This document shows positions 1 through 10,865 of a DNA stretch of 64,000 bases, piece after piece. The stretch covers positions 46,761,930 to 46,825,929 of the forward strand of contig NC_133970.1 in the NCBI RefSeq assembly GCF_031877795.1, written 5' to 3'. Source of the DNA: Strix aluco (Eukaryota > Chordata > Aves > Strigiformes > Strigidae). Under the pieces are notes generated by a model. It was not told where the DNA came from. It saw only the letters and a list, made by a program, of their open reading frames with translations, and made no database searches. Both the position numbers and the translations under genes were made by a program. Numbering within the stretch: position 1 is the stretch's first letter; every line of letters begins with the position of its first letter.

Positions 1-1466
1 TGGGAAACACACAAGGGGGAGTTATAAAGAGCATCCTTCTGGGATGCATATTGGCCCACTGGAAAGATATTGCTGGGACAGGAAACACAGAAAGCAAAAG
101 AAATCTTGTTAAATATTGTAATCAATGGTGGCCACTATATAAATTAGAGAATGAAGCCAAGTGGCCGTTTAATGGGACTCTTGATTATAACACCCTTTTA
201 CAACTAATGTTGTTTTTGAGGAGAGAAGGGAAGTGGGATGAGGTATCATATGCAGACATGTTTTTCACTCTCCGAAATCATCCAGAGTGGCAAAGGGACT
301 GCGGGATTGTACCTCCACAGGACCCTTTGGTACTCGCCCTTGAACAAGATAATAAAAAGGAACTTAAAGGCAAACTGAAACGGTGTTGCTCAGCGTGCAG
401 TATTGGGCAAAGATGCACTAGAGCAGATAAGATTCATCAGGCACCAGAGCAGGATCTAACCGATTTGTTTAAGCCTCCCCCTCGACCACAGGAACAGGAT
501 GAGGACTCGGATGGACCCTCCACTCCCCCGGGTAGTCCAGTATCCTCCCACACCAGGAAAAAGTCTGCTCCAACGGTCTTGCAGGCACCTCTCCGAGAGG
601 CAGTAGGACCTAACGGAGGGACAATGTTAATTAAGGTACCTTTCTCTACTACCGATTTAGAGGCATGGAAAAAGGTTGCCAGGGATTACCGTAACGATCC
701 GACAACCATGACCAGATACTTTCAGTTTATTGTAAAACAACATAATCCTGATTGGAATGATATACAGCTAGTGTTAGATCATTTGACTGAGACAGAAAAG
801 CAACTAGTTTTAAAAACTGCAGGGAATTTGGCAGAGGATTATTATAAAACTACGGGAGGAGACGTTAAAGAATATCTCCCCCTCCAAGATCCAAAATGGG
901 AGGCAAACAGGTCTGCACATATGGAAAGATTGCAGGCATACCAGGAGTGGATTGTAAAAGGAATGGAGAGGGCTATTCCCAGAACAATAAATTGGTCAAT
1001 ATTATATGAAATTAAACAAGGTCCTTCTGAGTCACCATCAGAATTCCTGGATCGACTGAGGGACGTAATGTGTCGCAACATACCATTGGATCCGGGGTCA
1101 GAGGTAGGAATACAACAAGTAGTTTCTCTGTTTTTAGGACAATCTACAGGGGACGTTAGACGCAAGTTTCAGAAGCTGCGTTCCACAGAAAGTAGAAACC
1201 TGGAAGTATTACTGGATGAAGCATGGAGAGTGTTCAGACATAGAAAAGAGGATTATAAGTGAGGACAGAGAAGGGTACTGGCAGTTGTTAGGGAAGAAGA
1301 AGAAAGGAAACCTAGGCGAGGACTGCCTCAATTAAGAAAAAATCAATGTGCAATATGCAAACGGTTTGGGCACTGGAAAAATGAGCGTCCGGAAAAATGG
1401 AAAGTTAAGGAAAGGGGACGAAGTAATCAGAAAGGAAGGGCAGTGGCCCATATGGAGGAGGACTGA
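1..1466 (+). pseudogene. gag: gag (matrix-capsid-nucleocapsid) of ERV-A
   Basis: The frame begins with Met-Gly-Asn-Thr if the base just before the window is A, so only the first base of the ATG is missing. The Gly at position 2 fits N-myristoylation of matrix. Matrix, a proline-rich linker (about residues 155-195) and a gamma-type capsid follow; the capsid holds a motif GPSESPSEFLDRLR that also occurs in ERV-B. The frame is open to a TGA at 1260-1262, where ERV-B has a sense codon, so this stop is a lesion. Beyond it the same frame encodes a nucleocapsid with one zinc knuckle, CAICKRFGHWKNERP, whose last Cys is Arg. The natural gag stop is the TGA at 1464-1466. Confidence 0.9.
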
Positions 1467-1471
1467 CGGGG
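1464..1471 (+). promoter_or_regulatory. Candidate gag-pol stop-codon readthrough site (TGA CGG)
   Basis: The gag stop TGA is followed directly by CGGGGACC, and the same frame continues into protease (VDTGAT at about 1545-1562). This is the gammaretroviral layout in which pro-pol is made by suppressing the gag stop. The well-known example in murine leukaemia virus uses UAG. Here the codon is UGA followed by CGG, a context known from alphavirus readthrough. ERV-B has TGA CAG GGA at the same place, so the UGA-C context is conserved between the two sister elements. Confidence 0.7.
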
Positions 1472-4400
1472 ACCTGAGGAATCTACCCTGGCAGATCTGC
1501 TGGTTACAATAAACCTAGGGAAAGAACAAAAGAAGGTAGAATTTTTAGTGGACACTGGAGCGACATACTCAGTTTTAAACCAAGACCTAATGCCCTTAGA
1601 AGACGACTATATTATGGTAAAGGGGGCGACTGGCCAAAGTGAAAAGGCATATTTTTGTAAACCCCTAAGGTATGAATTAGGAAAACAATGGGGCATACAC
1701 AAATTTTTATATATGCCTAACTCCCCGAAGGCACTTCTGGGGAGAGATTTATTAAAACAATTGGGTGCAATAATTAAATTTAAAGAAGGAGAGATTACTC
1801 TGGAGGTAAATGACCAAGAGTTTATACAAATAATGAGCTTATCCCTAACTAGTGTTCCCACAGAAGGAAGAATCAGCGAAGAAATTATTGACCAGGTATA
1901 TCCCGGAGTATGGGCCACTGATGTGCCCGGGAAAGCAAAGAATGCCCCACCTGTTGAGGTCAGACTTAAAGAAGGACAACAGCCGGTAAGAATCAAACAA
2001 TATCCTCTGAAGAGAGAGGATCAGGAAGGGATTCAGCCAGTTATAGAGAAGTTCCTACAACTGGGATTACTGAAGGAATGTGAGTCTAATTTTAATACTC
2101 CCATATTACTTGTCCGTAAACCTGACGGGTCATATCGGGTGGTTCAGGACCTGCGGGCAGTGAATAAGATAACTGAAGATCTCTACCCGGTGGTGGCAAA
2201 TCCATACACATTACTGACTGTATTGACACCTGAACTAACCTGGTTTACTGTTTTAGACCTCAAGGATGCTTTCTTTTGCCTCCCTCTACACGAAGCCAGC
2301 CAGAAAATATTTGCATTCGAATGGGAAAATCCTAAAAGCGGACGTAAAACCCAGCTGACTTGGACGGTGTTACCACAGGGGTTTAAAAACAGCCCTACTA
2401 TATTTGGCAATCAACTTGCAAAAGACCTCGAGTCGTGGGAAGCCCCAGCCCTGCCTGAGGAAGGGAAACTGTTACAATACATGGATGATATCCTGATTGC
2501 CACCAAGACAAAAGACGCTTGCATGACTTGGACGGTAAGCCTGCTAAATTTTGGGGGGCTTCAGGGATACCGAGTGTCTAAGAAAAAGGCCCAAGTAATG
2601 CAGCGTGAAGTGATTTATCTGCGTTATGAAATCAGTGCTGGAAAAAGAACTTTAGGACAAACTCGAAAAGAAGCAATATGTCAGACCCCGAGGCCACAAA
2701 CAGTGAAAGAGTTACGGACTTTCCTGGGAATGACTGGGTGGTGCCGACTATGGATTTATAATTATGGACTGCTTGTCAAACCCTTATATGCATTGACGAC
2801 CACTGAACAAAAACACCTTCAATGGGATAAAGAAACTATACAGGCCTTCGAGCTATTGAAAAAGGCTCTGATGTCGGCTCTGGCCTTGGGACTCCCAGAT
2901 GTAAGTAAGCCATTTTTCCTTTTCTCTCACAAGAAGTAGGGGATTGCCCTGGGGATGTTAGCACAAGACCTGGGCCCGTATCGTCGAGCAGTTGCCTACT
3001 TTTCCAAACAGTTGGATACAACTGCCAAGGGTTGGCCTGGATGCTTGCGAGCAGTAGCGGCCGTGGTATTAAACATCCAGGAAGCCCAAAAATTCACCTT
3101 GGGCCAGAAAATGACTGTGTTAGTATCCCATACAGTGTCTGCAGTGCTGGAGGCGAAAGGTGGACATTGGCTTTCCCCGCAAAGATTCTTGAAATATCAG
3201 GCTGCAATGGTAGAAGAAGATGATGTAGAGATTGTGGTTACTAACATTGTCAATCCAGCCTCTTTCCTCAGTGGGAACACAGGAGAACCAGTACAACATG
3301 ACTGTCTAGAGACCATTGAAGCGACGTATTCGAGCCGCACGGACTTGAGAGACAGCCCTATGGAGAACACAGAGAACTGGTTCACGGATGGAAGCAGCTA
3401 TGTCCTAAGTGGTAAAAGACATGCTGGGTATGCCGTTACTACCAGCCAGGAAATAATAGAATCAGGGCATTTGCCCATGAATACCTCTGCACAAAAGGCA
3501 GAAATAATTGCCCTGACTTGCGCTTTGGAGTTGGTCCAAGGCAACGCTGTGAATATCTATATGGACTCAAAATACGCCTTTGGAGTCGTACACGCACATG
3601 GAGCAATTTGGAAAGAGAGAGGACTATTGAACTCACGGGGTAAAAACATCAGACATGCAGAGGAAATTCTGAGACTGTTGGAAGCAGTCCAGCTTCCTAA
3701 AAAAGTAACAATCATGCACATCAAGGCACACCAAAAGGTGAACTCGGATTTGGAGAAGGGAAATGAGCTGGCGGACAGAGAGGCAAAACGAGCAGCCAAA
3801 GGAGAGGTAAAAGTAGAAGGAGCTTTAATCCCTGATGGGTGAATTTCCCTAGAGGGTAAGCCTAATTATACTAAAGAAGATCAAAAACTTATCACAGATC
3901 TGGAAGGATCATATAATGAGGAAGGTTGGGCCCTCACCCCTCAAGGAAAGATAGTCATTCCCTCTTCTTTAACATGGTCCCTGGTAAGGGAGGAACATAA
4001 GAAAGGACATTGGGGAGCAGAGGCCCTATATAAACACTTGATTAAAGATATTAGAGCTAGAAATTTATATACTACAGTAAGACAAGTGACTCAGCAGTGT
4101 GATCTTTGCCTCCAGACTAATCCTAAAAATACCCCCAGATTGGAAATAGACTGAATTGGAAAAGGCAATGGGCCTGGGCAACAATGGCAGATTGATTTTT
4201 CAGAACTTCCAAGAAAAGGGGGGTATCGATACCTATTGGTACTAACAGATACCTTTTCAGGCTGGCCGGAAGCGTTCCCTACCAGAACCGCCAAAGCTCG
4301 GGAGGTGACCAGAACATTAATACAAGAAATAATACCACGCTTTGGGGTTCCAGCAACAATATCCTCTGACAGAGGGCCACATTTCATTTCAAAGGTGGTG

Positions 4401-4991
4401 CAACAAATCAGCCGCCATTTAGGTATAGATTGGCAGCTTCATACCCCGTATCATCCCCAGTCAAGTGGCCAAGTAGAAAAGATGAATCATTTAATCAAAC
4501 AGCAGATTGTGAAACTTGGACAGGAAACTAATTTGGCTTGACTTCAGTCTCTTCCTGTGGCCCTTCTGCGCATATGAACTAAGCCAAGGGCAAGAGAGGG
4601 GTTAAGTTCTTTTGAAATTCTGTATGGATGACCCTATAGTATACAAAAGGGCGTATCCACGCAGACAGGGGATGAGACTATAACTTCATATCTGGTGGCA
4701 TTGGGTAAAGAGCTCAATAAAATTGGAAAACATGTGTTTGGAACCCGAAGCAGAGAGTTAGATGGACCTGTGCATAATATACAGCCTGGGGATTATGTGT
4801 ATGTTAAGTCTCTTGCAGAAAAGACTCTGGAACCGCAATGGGAAGGACCGTTCCAAGTACTCCTCACCTCCTTTACGGCAATTAAGATCAAGGAGCAGAG
4901 CGCCTGGATCCATCATACCAGAGTGAAGAAGGCCCATAGATCTCCATGGAAGGTTACACAAATTCGGCCAGGAAAATTGTATTTTTCATGA
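1467..4991 (+). pseudogene. pol: pro-pol (protease, RT, RNase H, integrase) of ERV-A
   Basis: One frame carries protease (VDTGATYS active site near 1545-1568), reverse transcriptase (QYMDDILIA near 2476-2502, the YMDD catalytic box), RNase H (FTDGSS near 3380, then YMDSKYAFG near 3560), and integrase (zinc-binding H-H-C-C near 4000-4110, WQIDFSE, SDRGPHF, then the glutamate in [10 protein letters not shown]). At least six in-frame stops break it: TAG 2937-2939, TGA 3840-3842, 4152-4154, 4539-4541, 4575-4577 and 4629-4631. No frameshift is needed to read from protease to the end. Several stops sit where ERV-B has CAG, CGN or TGG, so single transitions explain them. The real stop is TGA 4989-4991, which overlaps env. 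Confidence 0.92.
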
Positions 4992-6368
4992 TAATTTTGG
5001 TCAACGTCTATGTCGTTGTGGTAGCATGGAATCAGAATTTCTTTGTAGGCCTTCTTCATGGGATGGCTCAAGGAAATAATTTGTCAGATTGCTGGGTATG
5101 CACAGAATTACCAAAATCAGGTCAATTTCCTTTTCTAGGCATTCCCAAATTTAACATCCCACGGTTTACAAATACGACAGGTTGGGTAGGGGGACCCACC
5201 CGTCATGATCTGACGGGAGTATGGAGACCACCCGATGGCAATTATGACAGGTATTGTCTTTATGGACTAGATTTAAAAATTGAGCTAGAATATCAATGGA
5301 TATTAGATCAAGTTGACCGAAATGATGCCTTGTATAATGAATCCAAAGCCATCGAACAAATGTGGGCAAATAGCACATGGCCACTCCGACAGCCGATAAT
5401 GATGTGAAACAGGGGAAGTAATTTGGTCCAGTTCTTAGGCACAAAAAAGGGGGCTTATCAAACTTGCAGTAATACGTACCCCAGAGGGTCAATAAGGAAG
5501 ACCGGCTACACGGGATGGAGGAAATTCCCAGGCGAATGCCATGATACCGCTGAGTGGAAGCACGGTCCCAGAGAGAAAAAGTCCAGTTTACCGCCAGGTT
5601 GGTGGTACTTATGTGCAAACGGAAAGGCCAGGAAGTGTTTACCTCAAAATTGGTGGGGAGAATGTACAACAGGTATATTATTGCCTATCTCATACCCCAC
5701 TAGGAAGGTGTCTCACAGACCCTGTGGTACCAGGTTAAACAAAAAAGAGAGGTTGAGAACCCCCTGGTAATTAGAGGAACCGGATTTCATAGCTTTGTAA
5801 GATGGTCATCCCTATGCTAGGAGTAAGCGAATTAGAAAAAGCCATAGTAAATATCTCTGCCGCTGTTGAAATCTTGGCTAACGCTACTGCTGATGCCATT
5901 GTCAATTTATAAAAGGAGATTAATTCATTGGCAGAAGTAACTATACAAAATCGCATGGCTTTGGATCTATTAATGGCTAAAGAAGGAGGGGTCTGTACAG
6001 TAATTAATCAAAGCTGCTGTGCCTTTGTAACCCGTGAGGCCCAAATTGAGACAGATGTGCATAGGATTCGGGAAGCTTCAAAACAATTTCATTTAATAGC
6101 ACAAGATGATACATCCTGGGGTTTCACAAATCTTTGGAAAAAAATGACTTCACGGCTGCCTAATTTTGCATGGTTAAAACAGCTTTTTGTTCTGGTAGTG
6201 ACACTGTTGATTTTGGGAGTATTAACGTGTATTTTAATCAAATGTTTCTTTTGGTGCTGCCAGAACACTGGAGATGCTTATGTCACATGGAAGAGGAATC
6301 AGCTTAGGCATAGGCTGGAATCAAACAAGTATTTTTCTAAAGTGTTAGATCAGGAGTCAATTTATTAG
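4946..6368 (+). pseudogene. env: env (SU-TM, gamma type) of ERV-A
   Basis: The start ATG at 4946 overlaps the end of pol in another frame, as is usual. A hydrophobic signal segment (about residues 12-27) is followed by CWVC, the SU CXXC motif that bonds to TM. SU is read in one frame with a TGA at 5405-5407, then continues to about 5770. TM lies in another frame (to 6368), so there is at least one indel between about 5730 and 5800, plus a TAA at 5910-5912. TM holds a stretch with QNRMALDLL before a CX6CC motif (C-TVINQS-CC), then a long membrane anchor at about 6170-6260. This is a classic disulfide-linked gamma-type envelope, now non-functional. It is not similar in form to the ERV-B env. 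Confidence 0.88.
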
Positions 6369-6396
6369 AAGTACTAAAAGAATTTACTAATGTTTT

Positions 6397-6411
6397 AGAA
6401 AAGGGGGGAAT
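6397..6411 (+). other. Polypurine tract of ERV-A
   Basis: The purine run AGAAAAGGGGGGAA lies immediately before the TG that opens the 3' LTR. In retroviruses it primes plus-strand DNA synthesis. The matching tract of ERV-B (34534-34552, other strand) has the same G6 core. Confidence 0.8.
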
Positions 6412-7185
6412 TGAGATGGGGAACTAGGAAATTAAAATAGGATATGATACAGAGAAATGATTACTTGTTTTAAGACTTATTTACTTATTTACTTATAGCA
6501 AACTGCTTAGCAACTTATTTCCTTACATCTAGCAAGTTATAGTACCACTTATAGTATTTTTGAATATTGCTAAGAATCCTGCTTGCCCAGACTGTTCTGT
6601 GGAATTTTACCAAGGACTGCTGTGTTCATCAAAACAAAGCAGTTTACTGTGAAAATCTACCAAGAACTGCAGTGTTCAGCAAAATAATCATGTTTTTGTC
6701 CTTGAAGAACAGGTGTAGTCTAACTAGTTGGGCCTCAGTAATGAGTGAAGATAGCCATATATGGATTGTAGAAGTTTCATTGGTTCCATTAAATAAGATA
6801 GGATGAGTAAACCGGCTGAAAAATATTTTTTTGTTGTTCAAGAAATTGGCTAAGAGAATCTGCGCATGCTCCGAGGGAAAAACAAGGTGAGAAAGACTAT
6901 GAGTCTTCCTCCTGAAGACGCCCCCCAGGAGGCAATGCGCAGGTGCAAAGAGAACATAAACTGCTGACACCAGACTCTAGAACTAACCCAGCCTTACTCA
7001 TGCATATGGATATTTGTGTTATGTAATCCAATGAATATATATATCCACACTCGATAAGTTTTTGGTAAAATGTGTGGTGGGCATGCGAGCTTTGTGGAGA
7101 AATCCCCTTGCACCCCGGCACCGGAGTAAACATACCTGCTTTAGAACTCTATTCGAGTTGTAGAGTCTCTTTTTTCCACGAATCA
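6412..7185 (+). repeat. 3' LTR of ERV-A (774 bp)
   Basis: It begins TGAGATGG after the polypurine tract and ends CGAATCA. A run of TATA motifs near 7036-7043 is the likely core promoter. The polyadenylation signal is AGTAAA (near 7126) where related LTRs in this window have AATAAA, so it may be weakened. Its 3' third (CCTTGCACCCCGG, then AACATAC.TGCTT and GAGTTGTAGAGT) matches the solo LTRs at 8074-9297 and 10194-10849, which are related but shorter. Confidence 0.85.
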
Positions 7186-7211
7186 GATATAGAAATTAGG
7201 CACTTAAGAAA

Positions 7212-7818
7212 TGAAGATATAACTTAGTTTAGAGATAAAGATGGAAGACTTAGAGATCAGGCTAGGGGCTAGAGGCCCATTAGTTAAAAGATAACTAAGA
7301 TTAAATAGGATAATAGATCATAGTCGATGGGCCAGAGAGCAGAACAATATGGAAACCTTGATTAATAGAAGCTGTGAGGGAACGCTTCCTGATGGAATAG
7401 GAAGACAGCCCTAAAAACTGGTCAAAACCAACCCTATGGTCCAGCCTGAGTCCAGGAGGCTACAGAGACTGCGCAAGGAACAGAGGTAAAAAATTCAACA
7501 GTGAGGAAGAGGAGCTACTTCATCTCTGCGACTCCAGCCCATGACCACCAGGACACACTGCGCAGACGCGACTAGGAGGAGACCGGGGCGGAACATATGA
7601 AAATGACTTTCAGGATCATTGTAATACGAAGTGGGGATAGGTCATGCATATGTATAGGTGTATTATGAATATGTGATGCTTTGTAGCATAAAGCCAAGAC
7701 AAGGTGCCACGAGAGGTGCGCACGTTTGTGGTGGAGCGATCCCCCGTGCGCCTCAGAGCTGAATAAACATACCTACTTTATAACCTTATAGGTTGGGGAG
7801 TCATGTTTCCGCAAGTCA
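7212..7818 (+). repeat. Solo LTR, gamma-ERV type
   Basis: The 3' end is clear: CTGAATAAACATACC with a polyadenylation signal (near 7760), then TTATAACCTTATAGG and a terminal GCAAGTCA. It resembles the U3-R-U5 end of the ERV-B LTR, including GTGGAGCGATCCCC and GCGCCTC. The 5' boundary is not certain; TGAAGATATAAC at about 7212 is the best candidate. I see no clean target-site duplication. Its 3' flank is a CR1 fragment, so it may have landed in or next to that element. Confidence 0.6.
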
Positions 7819-8073
7819 GGTGCGGCCTCACCTTGAGTGTTGTGTGCAGTGATGGGCCCCACAATTTAAGAAGGATGTGAAGGTCCTTGAATGTGCCCAG
7901 AGGGCAACAAAGCTGGTGACAGGGCTGGAAGGCATGTCCTGTGAGGAGCGGCTGAGGACTCTGGGTTTGTGTAGTTTGGAGGAAAGAAGTCTAAGGGGCG
8001 ACCTCACTGCTCTCTACAGCTTCCTGAGGAGGGCAAGTAGAGAGGGAGGTGCTGAGCTCTTCTTCCTGGGATC

Positions 8074-9297
8074 TGACACGCAGAAACAAACTCTACAACT
8101 CAGATAGAGTTATAAAGCAGGTATGTTTATTCCGGCCGGGGTGCAAGGGGATTTCTCCACAAAGCTTGCACACCATCTCTGGCAAGTAGCCAAATATTTA
8201 TTACACCAAAGCATACATATTCATTAGGAAAGGCCAGGTTATTACAATTAGTTCGGGGAATAGGCGTGATTATTATAATTATTTCTTGGAACTCATTTGC
8301 ATAGTCTGAGCATGCGTAGTAGAAATAGGGTGAGGGTCTTTGGTGGTCAAGGGGAGAAGTACGTGGTCTTCTTCACGGTGTTAGCTCTTTCCAGGGCATG
8401 TGCTGTGAAGCAAAGTCCAGGTGTCTTCTTCCTAAATCGGCGAGATCATCCTCCCTAGATAGCATCTCTGAGTCCTTTTGTTCAAGTTTAAGTTTGCCTA
8501 AGTGCCCATTGAGGGCTTTGAGTCTGCTATTGATACCGAAAAGTCGGTAGAGGAAGAACTCTCTAAGACTCAGAATCAGAGTATTAGAAAGCAGGCATTC
8601 TTTATTGCAGCGCTGGGTGCACGGGGGATCGCTCCTCCACAAGCATGCACACCTTGGAGTGAAAAGCGGCTCCTTTCTATAGTGTAAATAAAGCGTTTAC
8701 TTATTCATTATAATTCCAAGAATAGGGAGAGATATTACAATTAGTTTTGAGAAATCATTAACATAAATCCCGCCCCAAGTCCCTCCCCGTTGCGCCTGCG
8801 CAGTGGCTCCTGGTGGTCTTGGGTGGGGGTCTTCAGGATGAAGATTGAAGATGCCTCCTCTTCCTCTTGTGACTTTTCACCTAGTTAGCATTTCTATAGT
8901 CATGACAACTTAGCCTTCATTGAGTCCCCATTCCTTATCTTGGGACTCAGTAGTTGCAGCTCCTCCCTTATCTCAAGAGCCCCTCCTGCTGAGAGCCCAT
9001 CCTGCTGAGAGCCCACCCTTTTATTGCATTATCCTGCCTGACCAGTGTCTCTCTTAGTTGTCTTGCATCCATTTTGTTAAGGTTCCTCACTTCACTATCA
9101 GTGAATTATCTTTTTACTTCATACCCCAGGGCTACCTGCTACTTTCTTATCATAGCCAATCCCCAAACTATCTGGGTAAGCTACACTGAATCCACAAAAC
9201 AGTCTGGGCAAGCGGGATTCTTAGGCAACGTTCAGAAATCATCATATGTTGCTATAAGTAAATAATTTGCAAGGAAAGTGGACATTTCTCTGTATCA
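8074..9297 (-). repeat. Solo LTR (type 1) in CR1, itself split by another LTR
   Basis: On the + strand it reads TGACACGCAG to TTCTCTGTATCA, flanked by GATC at 8070-8073 and 9298-9301, the 4-bp duplication expected of gammaretroviral integrase. Without the 568-bp inner insertion its length is 656 bp, exactly that of the LTR at 10194-10849, and the two are nearly identical in inverted orientation. R/U5 is at the left, with the AATAAA signal seen as TTTATTCC near 8127. Confidence 0.93.
8531..9094 (-). repeat. Solo LTR (ERV-B type) nested inside the type 1 LTR
   Basis: It runs TGATACCGAA to CCTCACTTCA and is flanked by CTAT at 8527-8530 and 9095-9098, a 4-bp target-site duplication. The uninterrupted sister LTR at 10194-10849 shows the empty site (CACTGATAGCAGACTC). 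The body (GCGCTGGGTGCACGGG to AAGGTTCCTCACTTCA) matches the LTRs of ERV-B at 34039-34533 and 51464-51950. It is therefore a solo LTR from an ERV-B relative, and younger than the LTR around it. Confidence 0.94.
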
Positions 9298-9545
9298 GAT
9301 CCAGCGATAGGACACGTGGGAATGGATCAAAGCTGCATCAGGGGAGGTTTAGACTGGACATTAGGAAGCATTTCTTTACCAAGAGGGTGGTCAAACACTG
9401 GCACAGGCTTCCTAGAGAGGTGGTTGATGTCCCAAGCCCATCAGTGTTTAAGAGGCATTTGGACAATGCCCTTAACAACAGGCTTTAACTTTTCATCAGC
9501 CCTGAAGTGGTCAGGCAATTGGACTAGATGATCATTGTAGGTCCC

Positions 9546-10193
9546 TTCCAACTGAACCATTCCATACTAAACACCACTTATCCACCTGATAGTGATTAGA
9601 GAAAAATCTACCTGGTGAGCAGAAAGAATTAAGACATCTATTTTCATACAGCTGACTATTATAAAACAAATTTCAGGCTCCTCTGCTATGTGAAAATAGT
9701 AGCATATTAACATGCTGCTGTCTTCTGGTTTTGTAGGCTTTTTAGTGTCTATGTAGATGTCCTGAAGTTTCCTATGTGAAATTAAGATCTGTCAGTCTCA
9801 ACTCAGAGCCGTAAATACAACAGCATATTAAAAAATATAAATCCATTTTCCTTTGTCACTCAAAAAACCACTCAGATTTCTCACTTTCAAAACAGGCATT
9901 TATTAATGCAAATGAATCAGGCATCACGTTTTTTTCCTTATGTTTCAGACTACAATATTGCCAAAAGTACAAATTTCTATTTGTTCAAATTTATTTTGTA
10001 CTTATACTGCATGTGGCATACTGAATGTGCCATCTCTCAAAAAAAAAAAAAAATCACACCGCAGTCTGAGTTGCACCCTCTGCTAAAAGAAATCTCACTT
10101 ATAAAATCTAACAAGACCACAGCGGTACAAACACAGAATAATCCTCGGGACAATCTAAAGCAATTGAGATATCTGGATAAATGTACTGGGAAC
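9546..10193. other. Spacer between the two inverted solo LTRs
   Basis: AT-rich sequence with a 13-A run near 10040. The longest open frame (96 codons from 9906) has no recognisable motif and low-complexity composition, so I do not call it a gene. I see nothing else in it. Confidence 0.5.
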
Positions 10194-10849
10194 TGATACA
10201 GAGAAATGTCCACTTTCCTTGCAAATTATTTACTTATAGCAACATATGATGATTTCTGAACGTTGCCTAAGAATCCCGCTTGCCCAGACTGTTCTGTGGA
10301 TTCAGTGTAGCTTACCCAGATAGTTTGGGGATTGGCTATGATAAGAAAGTAGCAGGTAGCCCTGGGGTATGAAGTAAAAAGATAATTCACTGATAGCAGA
10401 CTCAAAGCCCTCAATGGACACTTAGGCAAACTTAAACTTGAACAAAAGGACTCAGAGATGCTATCTAGGGAGGATGATTTCGCTGATTTAGGAAGAAGAC
10501 ACCTGGACTTTGCCTCACAGCACATGCCCTGGAAAGAGCTAACACCGTGAAGAAGACCACGTACTTCTCCCCTTGACCACCAAAGACCCTCACCCTATTT
10601 CTACTACGCATGCTCAGACTATGCAAATGAGTTCCAAGAAATAATTATAATAATCACGCCTATTCCCCGAACTAATTGTAATAACCTGGCCTTTCCTAAT
10701 GAATATGTATGCTTTGGTGTAATAAATATTTGGCTACTTGCCAGAGATGGTGTGCAAGCTTTGTGGAGAAATCCCCTTGCACCCCGGCCGGAATAAACAT
10801 ATCTGCTTTATAACTCTATCTGAGTTGTAGAGTTTGTTTCTGCGCATCA
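10194..10849 (+). repeat. Solo LTR (type 1, 656 bp, intact)
   Basis: It runs TGATACAGAG to CTGCGCATCA, with GAAC before (10190-10193) and GAAT after (10850-10853), probably a 4-bp duplication with one change. A TATA-like segment precedes CCGGAATAAACAT (near 10790-10800), the polyadenylation signal. It is the same length as, and almost identical to, the LTR at 8074-9297 on the other strand, about 0.9 kb away. Confidence 0.9.
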
Positions 10850-10865
10850 GAATGTTCTGAAGGGA

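Larger units (their letters stand above)
1..7185 (+). mobile_element. ERV-A: gammaretrovirus-like provirus, 5' end outside the window
   Basis: The window opens at the second base of the gag start codon and runs through gag, pro-pol, env, polypurine tract and a complete 3' LTR. The order, the single gag-pro-pol frame with a UGA stop between gag and pro, the overlap of env with the pol end, and the CXXC / CX6CC envelope motifs are all typical of gammaretrovirus-like (class I) ERVs. The 5' LTR and primer site must lie upstream of the window. Many nonsense codons and one env frame change show that it is an old, dead copy. Gag and pol resemble those of ERV-B (34.0-51.95 kb), its sister lineage, but the LTRs and env are quite different. 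Confidence 0.93.
7819..9545 (+). mobile_element. CR1 LINE 3' fragment, split by an LTR insertion
   Basis: 7819-8073 translates to the C-terminal part of CR1 ORF2 ([15 protein letters not shown], then EERLRTLGL and [11 protein letters not shown]). The rest follows at 9302-9545, ending in the CR1-type 3' end GGACTAGATGATCATTGTAGGTCCC. The two halves were one element until the LTR at 8074-9297 entered and duplicated GATC. It is 5' truncated, as nearly all CR1 copies are, and encodes nothing functional. Confidence 0.88.

Noticed and set aside
1607..4387. Several antisense frames of 60-130 codons in ERV-A pol
   Set aside because: Shadows of the pol frame; no independent motifs.
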